Shown piece by piece: positions 16,463-24,569 of a stretch of 64,000 nt of DNA (its first letter is position 1; the number at the start of each line of letters is the position of its first letter). The position numbers and the translations under genes are program-made. The stretch spans positions 186,001 to 250,000 of the forward strand of contig NZ_PPEG02000003.1 in assembly GCF_002899945.2 (NCBI RefSeq), written 5' to 3'. The DNA comes from Chryseobacterium viscerum. Lineage in GTDB: Bacteria; Bacteroidota; Bacteroidia; Flavobacteriales; Weeksellaceae. A model generated the notes under the pieces. It searched no databases, was not told the DNA's origin, and worked only from the letters and a program-made list of their open reading frames with translations.

Positions 16463-16481
16463 ATCTTAAGGATAAACATAT

Positions 16482-16512
16482 AAAAAACTGCTGGTATTCT
16501 GGCAGTTTTTTT
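16482..16512 (+). terminator. Intrinsic terminator after cold-shock pair
   Basis: AAAAAACTGC, ten-base loop, GCAGTTTTTT plus further T residues, about 20 bp after the stop. Confidence 0.8.
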
Positions 16513-16580
16513 TAGGCCTCATTATAAAACTGTAGTTGGGAATAGTTTTTGGAGTAAATTGCACTTACTATTGAAACACT

Positions 16581-18230
16581 ATGTTTGACAAGCAGCAAAG
16601 AAAACTGAAAAGATCCGCAAGACTGATTTCCGTATTGAGTAAATATGGATTTAAAGACATGCTGGCAAGGATGAACGGAGGAAATAAGCAGGAAGAAGCT
16701 TCCGGTAATTCAGATGAAATTATTTCGAAAGGAACAGTATATGAAAGGATAAGACTGGCTCTTGAAGAGCTGGGACCTACCTTTGTAAAGCTTGGTCAGA
16801 CATTCAGCAGCAGAGAAGATCTTTTACCTCCGGAACTGATCCAGGAGCTGCAGAAACTTCAGGACAAAGTAGAAGTGGTAGACATGAATGTCGAAGAAGC
16901 ACTAGAGAGTGAATTCAATATCTCCGTGAAAGATTATTTTCTGGAAATTCAGAAAGAACCTCTGGCTACAGCCTCCATTGCACAAGTCTATAAAGCCGTT
17001 TTGAAGGATGGAAGTCCTGTTATTTTAAAACTCAGAAAACCCGATGTTCAGTCTGTTATTGAAGATGATTTGCTGCTCATCAAAGACATTGAAAAACTGA
17101 TTTCTGCTTATTCGGAGATAGGAGAGAAGCTGAATATGAAACAGGCCATCTCCACTTTTGAAAGATCATTACTGGAAGAAGTTTCTTTGACAAATGAAAG
17201 AAATAATATCCTGCAGTTCCGTCTGAATTTTAAGAATAATAAAGAAACCTACGTCCCAAAAGTCTACGAAGAATTTTCCAACAACAATATTCTTTGTATG
17301 GAATTTATTGATGGGATAAAGGTGACTGATAAATCTGTTCTTCTTGCGAATGGTATTGATCCTGTAAACGTTTCTGAAGTAGGATTGAGGTTGTTTGTTT
17401 CCCAGATTTTAGACTACGGATTCTTTCATGCTGATCCTCATGCCGGAAATATTCTGGTAAAAAAAGACGGCAAAGTCGTTTTCATTGATTTTGGGGCTGT
17501 AGGAAAAATTCAGCCTAATGATAAAGAAATTCTTGAAAATCTTATTGTAAGTTTTGTCGCTAAAAATTCCCATAAAATTGTCCGTTACCTCAAGAAAATG
17601 GCGATAAGCTATGAGATTCCCGATGAGAGAAGGTTTGAAAATGATGTGGAAGACATCCTGAACTTTGTTCACAGCTCATCGTTGCAGGAGATTAATGTCC
17701 AGGTGATGATCAACAAGATGAAGAATATTTTAAAAGATAACAGGCTTTATATGCCGGATTATTTCTATCTTTTATTCAAAGGGATCAGTCTGATAGAAGG
17801 GGTTGGAAGAAATATCAATCCTGATCTGGATATTGTTAAAAGTCTTCATCCTTATACAAAGAAGATATTCACCAGAAAAATAAGTCCCAAGAATCTTTTG
17901 AAAACAGGAATGGACAGGATGATGAATTTTACGGATAATGTAGATGAAATCCCGAAAGAACTGCGTTCTGTTCTCCAAAAGCTGGATGAAAATAAATTTA
18001 CCATTTCCAGTGAGATCAAAAATATTGATAAAACCAATCAGCTGATCAAATCCAGTGTGGTCAATCTTATTTTAGCCATGATTTTAGGTGCCAATATAAT
18101 AGCGACAGCCATTGTTTTTTCTTCAGAATCCGGGCCGAGAATAGGGGAGCTGTCTTTGGTGGCGGTCTTAGGTTTTGTTTTTTCAGTGATTCTGGTTTTA
18201 ATACTTTTGCTGAGAGTTACGAGGAAATGA
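16581..18230 (+). CDS. AarF/ABC1/UbiB-family atypical kinase
   Basis: A 549-residue UbiB-family protein. The family signatures are visible: the KxGQ motif in LGPTFVKLGQTFSSREDLLP near residue 75, the Ala-rich nucleotide loop ATASIAQVYKAVLKDG near 135, catalytic FFHADPHAGNI near 280, and FIDFGAVG near 300 for metal binding. The C-terminus has two membrane helices from about 495 (VNLILAMILGANIIATAIVF and LVAVLGFVFSVILVLILLL). UbiB proteins act in isoprenoid lipid and quinone metabolism as ATPases. Bacteroidota use menaquinone, so this is more likely a lipid-quinone factor than a true ubiquinone gene, and I leave the symbol empty. Confidence 0.92.
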   Translation: MFDKQQRKLKRSARLISVLSKYGFKDMLARMNGGNKQEEASGNSDEIISKGTVYERIRLALEELGPTFVKLGQTFSSREDLLPPELIQELQKLQDKVEVVDMNVEEALESEFNISVKDYFLEIQKEPLATASIAQVYKAVLKDGSPVILKLRKPDVQSVIEDDLLLIKDIEKLISAYSEIGEKLNMKQAISTFERSLLEEVSLTNERNNILQFRLNFKNNKETYVPKVYEEFSNNNILCMEFIDGIKVTDKSVLLANGIDPVNVSEVGLRLFVSQILDYGFFHADPHAGNILVKKDGKVVFIDFGAVGKIQPNDKEILENLIVSFVAKNSHKIVRYLKKMAISYEIPDERRFENDVEDILNFVHSSSLQEINVQVMINKMKNILKDNRLYMPDYFYLLFKGISLIEGVGRNINPDLDIVKSLHPYTKKIFTRKISPKNLLKTGMDRMMNFTDNVDEIPKELRSVLQKLDENKFTISSEIKNIDKTNQLIKSSVVNLILAMILGANIIATAIVFSSESGPRIGELSLVAVLGFVFSVILVLILLLRVTRK

Positions 18231-18293
18231 TGAAAAAGTTAATGCTGAAAATGGATGTATTCCGATCCCGTATTTTACAATCAAAAAATAACA

Positions 18294-18803
18294 ATGAAAA
18301 CACTTATTATAACAGCTATTACCTTATTCAGCTCATATTGTTGGGCTCAGGAAGGAAAAGAGGAGAAAGTACAGGGCGATTTTGACGGAAACGGAACCAA
18401 AGAATATGCCTATACTAAAGTCAGTGATTGTACTGATGAATGTGACGGAAAATGTGAAACCACTGTTTATTTCAGTGATAAAAAGATAAAACCGTTTACT
18501 GTTTCGCCGGCTTATGACGGAACTCTATATAACCTTGGAGACCTTAATGAGGATGGAAAAGATGAAATTGGAATCTATCCCGGATGGTGTACAAGCTGTT
18601 GGCGGGGATTTCTGGTGTATACATCAGGGAAAGCGGGCTGGAAGCTTTTAATTCCTTCTATTTCCACCCATTGTAATCAGTGGGAAGAGGACAAATTTCC
18701 CATCAAAAAAGACCCGAAAAAGAAAGGATACGTTATCGTTACCTCGAGTAAATGGGAAGATGATGACATCAAAATCAAAAGTAACAGTGTTAAGGTGAAT
18801 TAG
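18294..18803 (+). CDS. Secreted VCBS/FG-GAP-like protein
   Basis: I choose the ATG at 18294 over the in-frame ATG at 18255 because it directly precedes a good signal peptide (MKTLIITAITLFSSYCWA). The mature protein carries two calcium-loop-like motifs of the VCBS/FG-GAP type, DFDGNGTKEYAY and DLNEDGKDEIGIY, plus several cysteines (CTDECDGKCET, WCTSCW) likely to form disulphides outside the cytoplasm. It is probably periplasmic or surface-exposed. Function unknown. Confidence 0.82.
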   Translation: MKTLIITAITLFSSYCWAQEGKEEKVQGDFDGNGTKEYAYTKVSDCTDECDGKCETTVYFSDKKIKPFTVSPAYDGTLYNLGDLNEDGKDEIGIYPGWCTSCWRGFLVYTSGKAGWKLLIPSISTHCNQWEEDKFPIKKDPKKKGYVIVTSSKWEDDDIKIKSNSVKVN

Positions 18804-18889
18804 AAAATAAAGTGGCTTGTTATTGTATTGATAGTTGCGTACAAAATACAATATTGATTTATTTTATATGATCAGGAAATATTCTTGAG

Positions 18890-18968
18890 TTCAATTACCT
18901 GCCACCTGCTACCTAATATCTGCCCCCTATAACTAATATCTGTTGCCTCTAATTTTCAACTTCTAATT
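18890..18968. repeat. Dispersed CTGCCACCT/ACCTAATATCTG repeat
   Basis: Reiterated units of the kind CTGCCACCT, ACCTAATATCTGCC and CTAATTTTCAACTTCTAATT. The reverse complement matches units at 57204-57240 and, less closely, at 3083-3110. It lies just upstream of the helicase promoter. Confidence 0.6.
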
Positions 18969-18975
18969 AAATACC

Positions 18976-18983
18976 TATCTTTG
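18976..18983 (+). promoter_or_regulatory. TAnnTTTG promoter of helicase gene, near-leaderless
   Basis: TATCTTTG ends only 4 bp before the ATG at 18988. With transcription normally starting a few bases after this element, the mRNA would have almost no 5' leader. Confidence 0.65.
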
Positions 18984-18987
18984 CAAA

Positions 18988-20340
18988 ATGGAAAAACTCA
19001 CTTTTGCAGATTTTGACCTGCCGGTTAAAATTCTTGATGTTTTAGCGGATTTAGAATTATTTGAGCCTACACCCATTCAGGAAAAAAGCTTGAAGCCTAT
19101 TCTTTCAGGGAGAGATGTGATGGGAATTGCACAGACTGGAACCGGGAAAACATTAGCTTACCTTTTGCCCGTTCTTAAAGCCTGGAAATATAGCAAAACA
19201 GGGAATCCAACTGTTTTGGTGCTTGTTCCTACAAGAGAATTGGTAGTACAGGTAACTGAAATTCTTGAGAAACTGACAGAAAATATTACTGCAAGAGTTA
19301 TTGGAATATACGGAGGGAAAAATATCAATACTCAGAAATTGTTATTCAATAATGGTTGTGATATTTTGGTTGGAACTCCGGGAAGAGTGATGGACCTTTC
19401 CATAGATAATGCTATTTCTCTGAAAGAAGTTCAGAAACTGATCATTGACGAATTTGATGAGATGCTTAACTTAGGTTTCAGACCGCAGCTTACCCATATT
19501 TTTGAAATGATGAAGGCGAAGAGACAAAATATTCTTTTCTCTGCAACCATGACAGAAGCCGTAGATGAAATGTTGGATGTGTATTTTGCAAATCCGATAG
19601 AAATTTCATTGGCAAAATCTGGAACGCCGCTTGAAAAAATAGAACAGACTGCTTATAAAGTAGAAAACTTTAATACGAAGATCAATTTACTTGAACATTT
19701 ACTGAAGAACAATACAGATATGTCTAAGGTGTTGATCTTTAATAATAATAAAAAACATGCTGACCTGCTCTTTACCAAAATTGATGAGCTTTTCCCTGAG
19801 CAGTTTGATGTGATTCACTCGAACAAATCTCAGAATTACAGGCTGAAAGCGATGAAAAGTTTTGAAAATGAAGAGATCAGAGGTTTGATTACTACGGATG
19901 TAATGGCAAGAGGTCTTGATATTTCAAACATTACCCATGTGATCAACTTTGAAACGCCTGATATTCCGGAACAGTATATCCACAGAATAGGTAGAACAGG
20001 TAGAGCAGATAAAGAAGGAAAGGCAATTACTTTTGTAGCTAAAAAAGAAGAACCTTTGATTCTTGATATAGAGCTTTTGATGGATAAAGATTTGAAGTTT
20101 AATGAATTCCCGGAAGACGTTAAGATCAATCCTAAAAAGATCGCTGCTGAAGAAGATCAGGTGGTCATGAAAAATCCTGCACAGGTAAAACTGAATGACG
20201 GGGGAGGAGCTTTCCACGAGAAGAAAAGTAAAAATACAAAAGAAAACTGGGGTGGTCCTTCCAAAAGAAAGACCCCTAAGAAATTCGGGGCCAACAGAGC
20301 TCAGCAGAAAGCAATATCTAAATCTAAAAGAAAGAAATAA
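18988..20340 (+). CDS. DEAD-box RNA helicase with DEFD motif II
   Basis: A 450-residue ATP-dependent RNA helicase. In order: Q motif around Q31, Walker A AQTGTGKT (48-55), PTREL (81-85), GTPGR (129-133), motif II DEFD (154-157) where DEAD is usual, SAT (185-187), TTDVMARGLDI, and HRIGRTGR. After about residue 380 comes a Lys-rich tail (ending KAISKSKRKK), typical of RNA-binding extensions in RhlE/CsdA-like proteins. It probably remodels RNA in ribosome assembly or mRNA decay. The Phe in place of Ala in motif II is unusual but the catalytic acidic residues remain. Confidence 0.95.
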   Translation: MEKLTFADFDLPVKILDVLADLELFEPTPIQEKSLKPILSGRDVMGIAQTGTGKTLAYLLPVLKAWKYSKTGNPTVLVLVPTRELVVQVTEILEKLTENITARVIGIYGGKNINTQKLLFNNGCDILVGTPGRVMDLSIDNAISLKEVQKLIIDEFDEMLNLGFRPQLTHIFEMMKAKRQNILFSATMTEAVDEMLDVYFANPIEISLAKSGTPLEKIEQTAYKVENFNTKINLLEHLLKNNTDMSKVLIFNNNKKHADLLFTKIDELFPEQFDVIHSNKSQNYRLKAMKSFENEEIRGLITTDVMARGLDISNITHVINFETPDIPEQYIHRIGRTGRADKEGKAITFVAKKEEPLILDIELLMDKDLKFNEFPEDVKINPKKIAAEEDQVVMKNPAQVKLNDGGGAFHEKKSKNTKENWGGPSKRKTPKKFGANRAQQKAISKSKRKK

Positions 20341-20345
20341 GATAA

Positions 20346-20376
20346 AAAAAACTCCCATTTTTTGGGAGTTTTTATT
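20346..20376. terminator. Bidirectional terminator, helicase/TPR genes
   Basis: ACTCCCA, TTTTT loop, TGGGAGT, flanked by A-run and T-run, so it can end transcripts from both converging genes. Confidence 0.85.
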
Positions 20377-20379
20377 TTT

Positions 20380-21345
20380 CTAATCAAATTGGATCTTGTT
20401 GTTTTTTAAGATTTCCTTAAACTTATCTGTTTTGCCTTCCTCCTTCATACTTTTGTAGATATACCCTATCATGGTTTCTGCATCAGACCGGTAAGGAGAT
20501 TTCTGCATAGTATAAATGGTGTAGGCTTTGCAGATATTATCGAGCCCCTTCTCATTATTTTTCAAATGAGTAAAATACACTTGCCCCATTCCATAATAAA
20601 CCTCCGGATCGCCTGGATATGCTTTGTCAAAATCATTATATGCATCAATAGCTTTCTGGTATTCCTTCTTATAAACATACGTTATGGCAATATTCTGTAA
20701 AGGCATTTTACCTGTTGGATCAGTTGCTAAAGACTGTTTGTAAGCATGAAGAGCCTTATCATATTCTCCGACTTTTCTATAGGTGATTCCCAGGTTATCC
20801 CAGGCGTAAATGAATTTTGGATCAATTTTTACAGCCTGTTCATAGTATTGGATCGCATCCTTCCAGTTTTCCAATTTTCCTGCTTCAGCAGCTTTCTGAT
20901 AGAAATCAATGGCCGTACTATTCTTTGAGAACTTGTCATAGCTGGTTTCAGTAGTTTGAGTAGCTTTTTTTACACTTCTGCAGTTTTGCATCAGATAGCG
21001 CTCAATTTCATTATAACTGTCCTTGTACTGCTGTGAATCCTTATTGGTGTTAAAAGTCAGGTTAATCTGTTTTTTTTCATTCACTTCAGGGGCTTTTTCT
21101 GACTGTTTTTCTGCGCCTTTCAAAAGAGTTGAGATCTGAAGTGCTCCCGTGTATTTGTCAATACATTCATGGACATCTTTTAGGATATCTTCCTTCTTCC
21201 GGTTAGACAGACTAATAGAATCAGCACACTTACAGGCATTGTCTGAAAGTTCCTGAAGAACTGTTTTTTCATTCGGTTTTTCCTGAGAAAATGAAAGAGA
21301 ATACAGTAAAACAAAGAAAAGAGTGGTTATTGGTTTTTTTATCAT
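20380..21345 (-). CDS. Secreted TPR-repeat protein
   Basis: A 321-residue exported protein with a signal peptide (MIKKPITTLFFVLLYSLSFS). The N-terminal half holds a conserved Cys-containing helix pair (NACKCADSISLSNRKKEDIL). From about residue 155 there are tandem tetratricopeptide repeats with typical spacing (AIDFYQKAAEAGKLENW, AIQYYEQAVKIDPKFIYAW, ALHAYKQSLATDP, AIDAYNDFDKAYPG). TPRs mediate protein contacts, so it is probably a periplasmic scaffold. It is 10 bp downstream of the SGNH hydrolase gene and likely co-transcribed with it. Confidence 0.88.
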   Translation of the reverse strand: MIKKPITTLFFVLLYSLSFSQEKPNEKTVLQELSDNACKCADSISLSNRKKEDILKDVHECIDKYTGALQISTLLKGAEKQSEKAPEVNEKKQINLTFNTNKDSQQYKDSYNEIERYLMQNCRSVKKATQTTETSYDKFSKNSTAIDFYQKAAEAGKLENWKDAIQYYEQAVKIDPKFIYAWDNLGITYRKVGEYDKALHAYKQSLATDPTGKMPLQNIAITYVYKKEYQKAIDAYNDFDKAYPGDPEVYYGMGQVYFTHLKNNEKGLDNICKAYTIYTMQKSPYRSDAETMIGYIYKSMKEEGKTDKFKEILKNNKIQFD

Positions 21346-21355
21346 GGGTTGTAGT

Positions 21356-22012
21356 TTATTTTAGATAAGGAGTGATCACCTTCGTCCAGATTCTGTATCC
21401 TTCCGGCTTAAAGTGAAGCATGTCTTCTACAAAAATATCTTTTCTTACATTTCCGTTAGCATCTTCCATTGCTTTTGTAACGTCAATAAACTCAGCATGA
21501 GGTTCTTTTTTCATAAAAGCAGCGATCTTTTTGTTGGCAGCTTTCATTTGTGGCCAGATCACCTCTCTGCTCGGCGAGTATTTGATTGAGATATAATCTA
21601 CTTCAATAGAAGGAAATCGTTCACGTATTTTTTTATAAAAAGCTTTGTATCTGTCGACAACTACCTGCGCTTTTAACTGATGATTGTCTGCAAAATCATT
21701 TTCACCACAGTAAATAATGATCTGCTTTGGTTGATAAGGAGCTAAAAGATCATTCGCAAAATCATTAAGATCTGTAAGCCTTGATCCTCCGAATCCTCTG
21801 TTGATAATCATTTTGTCAGGGAAATAATCAGCGATGTCAGTCCATTTTGTGAATGATGAGCTTCCCAGAAATAAAATGGCATCCTTTTGTGGCGGGTTTT
21901 GCTGATCCTGTTTTTTGAATTCCTGAATGTCCTGCCAGAACATCGGTTTTTTTTCCTGAGAAAAGGCAATAGTAAAACACAGCAACAGAAATGCTGTAAG
22001 AATCTTCTTCAT
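21356..22012 (-). CDS. Secreted SGNH/GDSL-type hydrolase
   Basis: A 218-residue exported esterase-like protein. After the signal peptide (MKKILTAFLLLCFTIAFS) it has the SGNH blocks: LFLGSSSFTKW (nucleophile probably S52), GFGGSR (block II Gly), YCGENDF (block III Asn) and DMLHFKPEGY (block V Asp and His). The family cleaves esters on lipids, sugars or peptidoglycan-linked acyl groups. The length fits the PAF-acetylhydrolase-like group. The 10-bp gap to the TPR gene suggests an operon. Confidence 0.92.
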   Translation of the reverse strand: MKKILTAFLLLCFTIAFSQEKKPMFWQDIQEFKKQDQQNPPQKDAILFLGSSSFTKWTDIADYFPDKMIINRGFGGSRLTDLNDFANDLLAPYQPKQIIIYCGENDFADNHQLKAQVVVDRYKAFYKKIRERFPSIEVDYISIKYSPSREVIWPQMKAANKKIAAFMKKEPHAEFIDVTKAMEDANGNVRKDIFVEDMLHFKPEGYRIWTKVITPYLK

Positions 22013-22044
22013 TATATTCAGTTTTAAATTAGATATAAAAATAA

Positions 22045-22070
22045 TAAAAAACTCCCGATTAACGGGAGTC
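22045..22070 (-). terminator. Terminator after lipocalin-like lipoprotein gene
   Basis: On the minus strand ACTCCCG, TTAAT, CGGGAGT is followed by a T-run, just past the stop of the gene ending at 22077. Confidence 0.85.
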
Positions 22071-22076
22071 TATGAT

Positions 22077-22538
22077 TTATCTTTTGTAGGTAACGTAAGG
22101 AATGTCAGGAATTTTATCTCCATTCATATCAAAGATTCCTGATTGCTGAGCAAGTTTAAGATCTTTGCCTGTCAAGACCTCCACTTTGTAGTTGATTGAT
22201 GCATCATCACCAAGTTTGATTCCAATAATTTTCGAATCAGCATCGTAGGTATATCTTCCTTCAGTTTTCGGAGCTGCAGTACAATTGGCACCTTCTCCCG
22301 TATACGCTGTGTAGCTTACATAATAATCTGTTCTTAAGAAAAGAGTATTTTTGGTTGCACACCCTGTTAAAGTTTCAGTATAAAGCACTGTTTTATTATC
22401 TTTTCCGGAAATTACTTCCCTTTTAACTTCCTTCCAATCTCCCTTCATGATATCCATTTCGTATGCATCAAGATTGTCATCTTTACAAGAAGTAAGCGCT
22501 AGGGCAGAAAAGGCAAATAAAAGTAGCTGTTTTTTCAT
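22077..22538 (-). CDS. Lipocalin-like lipoprotein
   Basis: A small lipoprotein of 153 residues. I choose the ATG at 22538 rather than the in-frame GTG at 22544 because a TAnnTTTG promoter covers 22544-22551 and overlaps that GTG. The signal peptide ends with LALTSCKDD, a lipobox with Cys. The mature part, GDWKEVKREVISG, a mid-chain Cys pair and a final YVTYKR, resembles the lipocalin-like domain families common in Bacteroidota. Likely periplasmic face or outer membrane. Ligand unknown. Confidence 0.8.
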   Translation of the reverse strand: MKKQLLLFAFSALALTSCKDDNLDAYEMDIMKGDWKEVKREVISGKDNKTVLYTETLTGCATKNTLFLRTDYYVSYTAYTGEGANCTAAPKTEGRYTYDADSKIIGIKLGDDASINYKVEVLTGKDLKLAQQSGIFDMNGDKIPDIPYVTYKR

Positions 22539-22543
22539 TTTCA

Positions 22544-22551
22544 CAAATTTA
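22544..22551 (-). promoter_or_regulatory. TAnnTTTG promoter deciding lipoprotein start
   Basis: Minus-strand TAAATTTG. Its final G at 22544 is also the first base of the candidate GTG start, and only 5 bases separate it from the ATG at 22538, giving a nearly leaderless mRNA. Confidence 0.65.
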
Positions 22552-22649
22552 AGAATATGCTAAAATATAAATAAATTTGAAATATCTATAATGAAATAAC
22601 GAATTTTTAAACGAATGTTTGTAAATTAAATAATTTTATAGGAGTGGCA

Positions 22650-22740
22650 ATACAAGATGCGGGTTTCGGGTTATCTATTTTGAGTTTGAAACTTAATATA
22701 AACACTTACCCCCGAATCTCGAAATCGCGCACTCCGAAAC
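22650..22740. repeat. Dispersed CGAAAC/GTTTCG-rich repeat
   Basis: GCGGGTTTCGGGTTAT and CCCCGAATCTCGAAATCGC recall parts of the larger elements at 57204-57390 and 60372-60535. The halves are roughly inverted to each other (GGTTTCGGG near the left, CCGAATCTCGAAA near the right). Confidence 0.45.
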
Positions 22741-22742
22741 TA

Positions 22743-23906
22743 TTAATAACTCATCTCTACAATCTTATAAGCATCCTGCGGAGTCAGTTTTTTATACTCT
22801 CCAAGACCTACCCAGTTTCTTTCTGTAAAGGCTTTTTCAACCTTTTCAGCCGTTCCGTTAAAGTCTTCTGTATATTCAGAAAGTTTGGTTTTAATATGAA
22901 GACTGTGGAAGAATTCTTCCATTTTTTTGATTCCCAGTTCTGCTTTTTCTTCTACAGTTCCGTCCTTTATTCCCCAAACTCTCTCAGCATATTGTGCCAG
23001 TTTTCCTTTTTTATCTTCAAAATTGTAACGGTAGTGCGATGGAGCAATGATCGCCAGGGTTCTCGCATGATCAATGCCGAAATAGGCGGTCAGTTCGTGA
23101 CCCATTGCGTGTACTGCCCAGTCTGTGATTACTCCTTTCTGGATCAGTCCGTTCAGAGCCATTGTACAGCACCACATAAAGTTTCCGGCAGCATCGTAAT
23201 TGAAGTCATCGGCCAACACTTTAGGAGCTGTTTCCTGAAGACTGATCAGAATGCTTTCTGCAATTCTTTCCTGAAGGTCGGCAGAAGAAGGAGCCGTCAT
23301 ATATTGCTCTAATACGTGAGTGTACGCATCTGTAATTCCGTTAACGATTTGGTTTTTTGGAATTGATCTGATAACTTCCGGATCCAACACAGAAAATTGT
23401 GGGAAAAGTCCAGGACCTCCTGAAGATAGTTTTTCATTGGTTTCTCTCCTTGAGATTACATATCCTGAATTCATTTCAGAACCTGTTGCAGGAAGCGTCA
23501 GAATACTTCCAAAAGGCATTCCCTGCCCTTCAAATGTTCTTACCGGCATTTTCAGAATATCCCATGGCTCACCATCATAATGGGCTGCTGCAGAGATAAA
23601 CTTGGTTCCGTCAATCACAGATCCGCCACCTACAGCAAGAAGGTAAGTGATATTTTTTTCTTTAATAAAGCTAAGAGCATTGATTAAGACTTCGTATTCT
23701 GGATTGGCAGGAACTCCGCCAAACTCATATACTTCATGATCTTTCAAAGCCTCTTTTACCTGGTCGTATACCCCATTATTTTTGATGCTTCCACCACCGT
23801 AAATCATTAATATTCTTGCATCCTTAGGAATTTCTTTGGAAATTTTAGCGATTTCGCCTTTCCCGAAAAGTATTTTTGTAGGATTTTTAAACTCGAAATT
23901 AAGCAT
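22743..23906 (-). CDS. Iron-containing alcohol dehydrogenase (YqhD/BDH-like)
   Basis: A 387-residue group III (iron-dependent) alcohol dehydrogenase, related to butanol dehydrogenase and YqhD, which reduce aldehydes with NAD(P)H. The N-terminal domain has the dinucleotide region ILMIYGGGSIKNNGVYDQV and GGGSVIDGTKFI near residue 95. The C-terminal domain has the metal ligands in DAYTHVLEQYMT and DWAVHAMGHELTAYFGIDHA. A TAAATTTG promoter lies upstream at 23927-23934. Likely soluble and involved in aldehyde detoxification or fermentation. Confidence 0.93.
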   Translation of the reverse strand: MLNFEFKNPTKILFGKGEIAKISKEIPKDARILMIYGGGSIKNNGVYDQVKEALKDHEVYEFGGVPANPEYEVLINALSFIKEKNITYLLAVGGGSVIDGTKFISAAAHYDGEPWDILKMPVRTFEGQGMPFGSILTLPATGSEMNSGYVISRRETNEKLSSGGPGLFPQFSVLDPEVIRSIPKNQIVNGITDAYTHVLEQYMTAPSSADLQERIAESILISLQETAPKVLADDFNYDAAGNFMWCCTMALNGLIQKGVITDWAVHAMGHELTAYFGIDHARTLAIIAPSHYRYNFEDKKGKLAQYAERVWGIKDGTVEEKAELGIKKMEEFFHSLHIKTKLSEYTEDFNGTAEKVEKAFTERNWVGLGEYKKLTPQDAYKIVEMSY

Positions 23907-23926
23907 TGTTCTAAATTTATTTTAGT

Positions 23927-23934
23927 CAAATTTA
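23927..23934 (-). promoter_or_regulatory. TAnnTTTG promoter of alcohol dehydrogenase
   Basis: Minus-strand TAAATTTG ends 20 bp before the ATG at 23906. Confidence 0.55.
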
Positions 23935-24062
23935 CGGAATGAAAAAGGAAAACTGAGTTAATGAAATTTTAAAATTGCTATTATTAAATTTTATGAAAAC
24001 TATTACCGTTAGCTGTTTAGAAGTATTGGTAATATTTCTTTTTATATGCTTTCACAAGTTCA

Positions 24063-24470
24063 TTAAACTTCAGGAGAAAGATAGGCTTTTGCTCTTTTTA
24101 TAAAATCTTCCTTATCCCTTTTTATGTCTTCCAGAAGCTTTTTCCGGTCATCAGGAATAGTAAGGTATTGATCGCCCCAAAGATTGATCTCCACAATTAC
24201 AGGAATAAGGTCGATTCCTTTTTGAGTCAGGAAATACAGAATTTTCAATTTGCTGTCCGGATGGTCTTTCTTATCAATAATGCCATTGTCCAATAGATTC
24301 TGAAGCTTGGAAGCCAGGATGTTGGTGGCAATTTTTTCGTCTGCTTTAAGAAAATCACCATAGGTACATTCCTTTTTCAGCATAAGATCTCTTATGATGA
24401 GCAGGGACCATTTGTCACCCCACATTTCCAGTGAACAGCTGATCGGACAGGTGGATCTTTTTTTACTCAT
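24063..24470 (-). CDS. HxlR-family transcriptional regulator
   Basis: I choose the ATG at 24470 (135 residues), because the family begins close to MSKKRSTCPISCSLEMWGDKWSLLIIRDLM and the longer frame would run through the operator. It is a winged-helix MarR-like regulator of the HxlR type, typically sensing quinones or aldehydes through a conserved N-terminal Cys (here CPISC, two cysteines). The DNA-binding part spans about residues 15-95. It is divergent to the lipoamide dehydrogenase gene, with a perfect 17-bp inverted repeat in the 99-bp intergenic space that it probably binds. Confidence 0.92.
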   Translation of the reverse strand: MSKKRSTCPISCSLEMWGDKWSLLIIRDLMLKKECTYGDFLKADEKIATNILASKLQNLLDNGIIDKKDHPDSKLKILYFLTQKGIDLIPVIVEINLWGDQYLTIPDDRKKLLEDIKRDKEDFIKRAKAYLSPEV

Positions 24471-24490
24471 TTTGTTAATGTTAAAATAAT

Positions 24491-24539
24491 ACTTGCAAAA
24501 TAAAAGTGTTTTTATTAATTTTACTTTTATTTTGCAAGT
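24491..24539. promoter_or_regulatory. Perfect 17-bp inverted repeat, candidate HxlR operator
   Basis: Left arm ACTTGCAAAATAAAAGT (24491-24507) and right arm ACTTTTATTTTGCAAGT (24523-24539) pair at 17 of 17 positions with a 15-bp spacer. Each arm holds TATTTTGC, a near match to TAnnTTTG pointing outward to its own gene, so regulator binding would cover both divergent promoters. Confidence 0.75.
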
Positions 24540-24569
24540 AAATTTAATCATAAAAAATTAATAAATCAA

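Noticed and set aside
19836..20358. Minus-strand ORFs opposite the helicase C-terminal half
   Set aside because: Shadow frames with low-complexity translation; the helicase frame has all motifs.
22542..22544. GTG as start of the lipocalin-like lipoprotein
   Set aside because: A TAnnTTTG promoter overlaps it; transcription would begin downstream, so ATG 22538 is used.
22644..23312. 222-codon plus-strand ORF opposite the alcohol dehydrogenase gene
   Set aside because: It lies fully antisense to a well-supported enzyme, has no promoter and its translation is Phe/Ser/Cys-rich as expected of a shadow frame.
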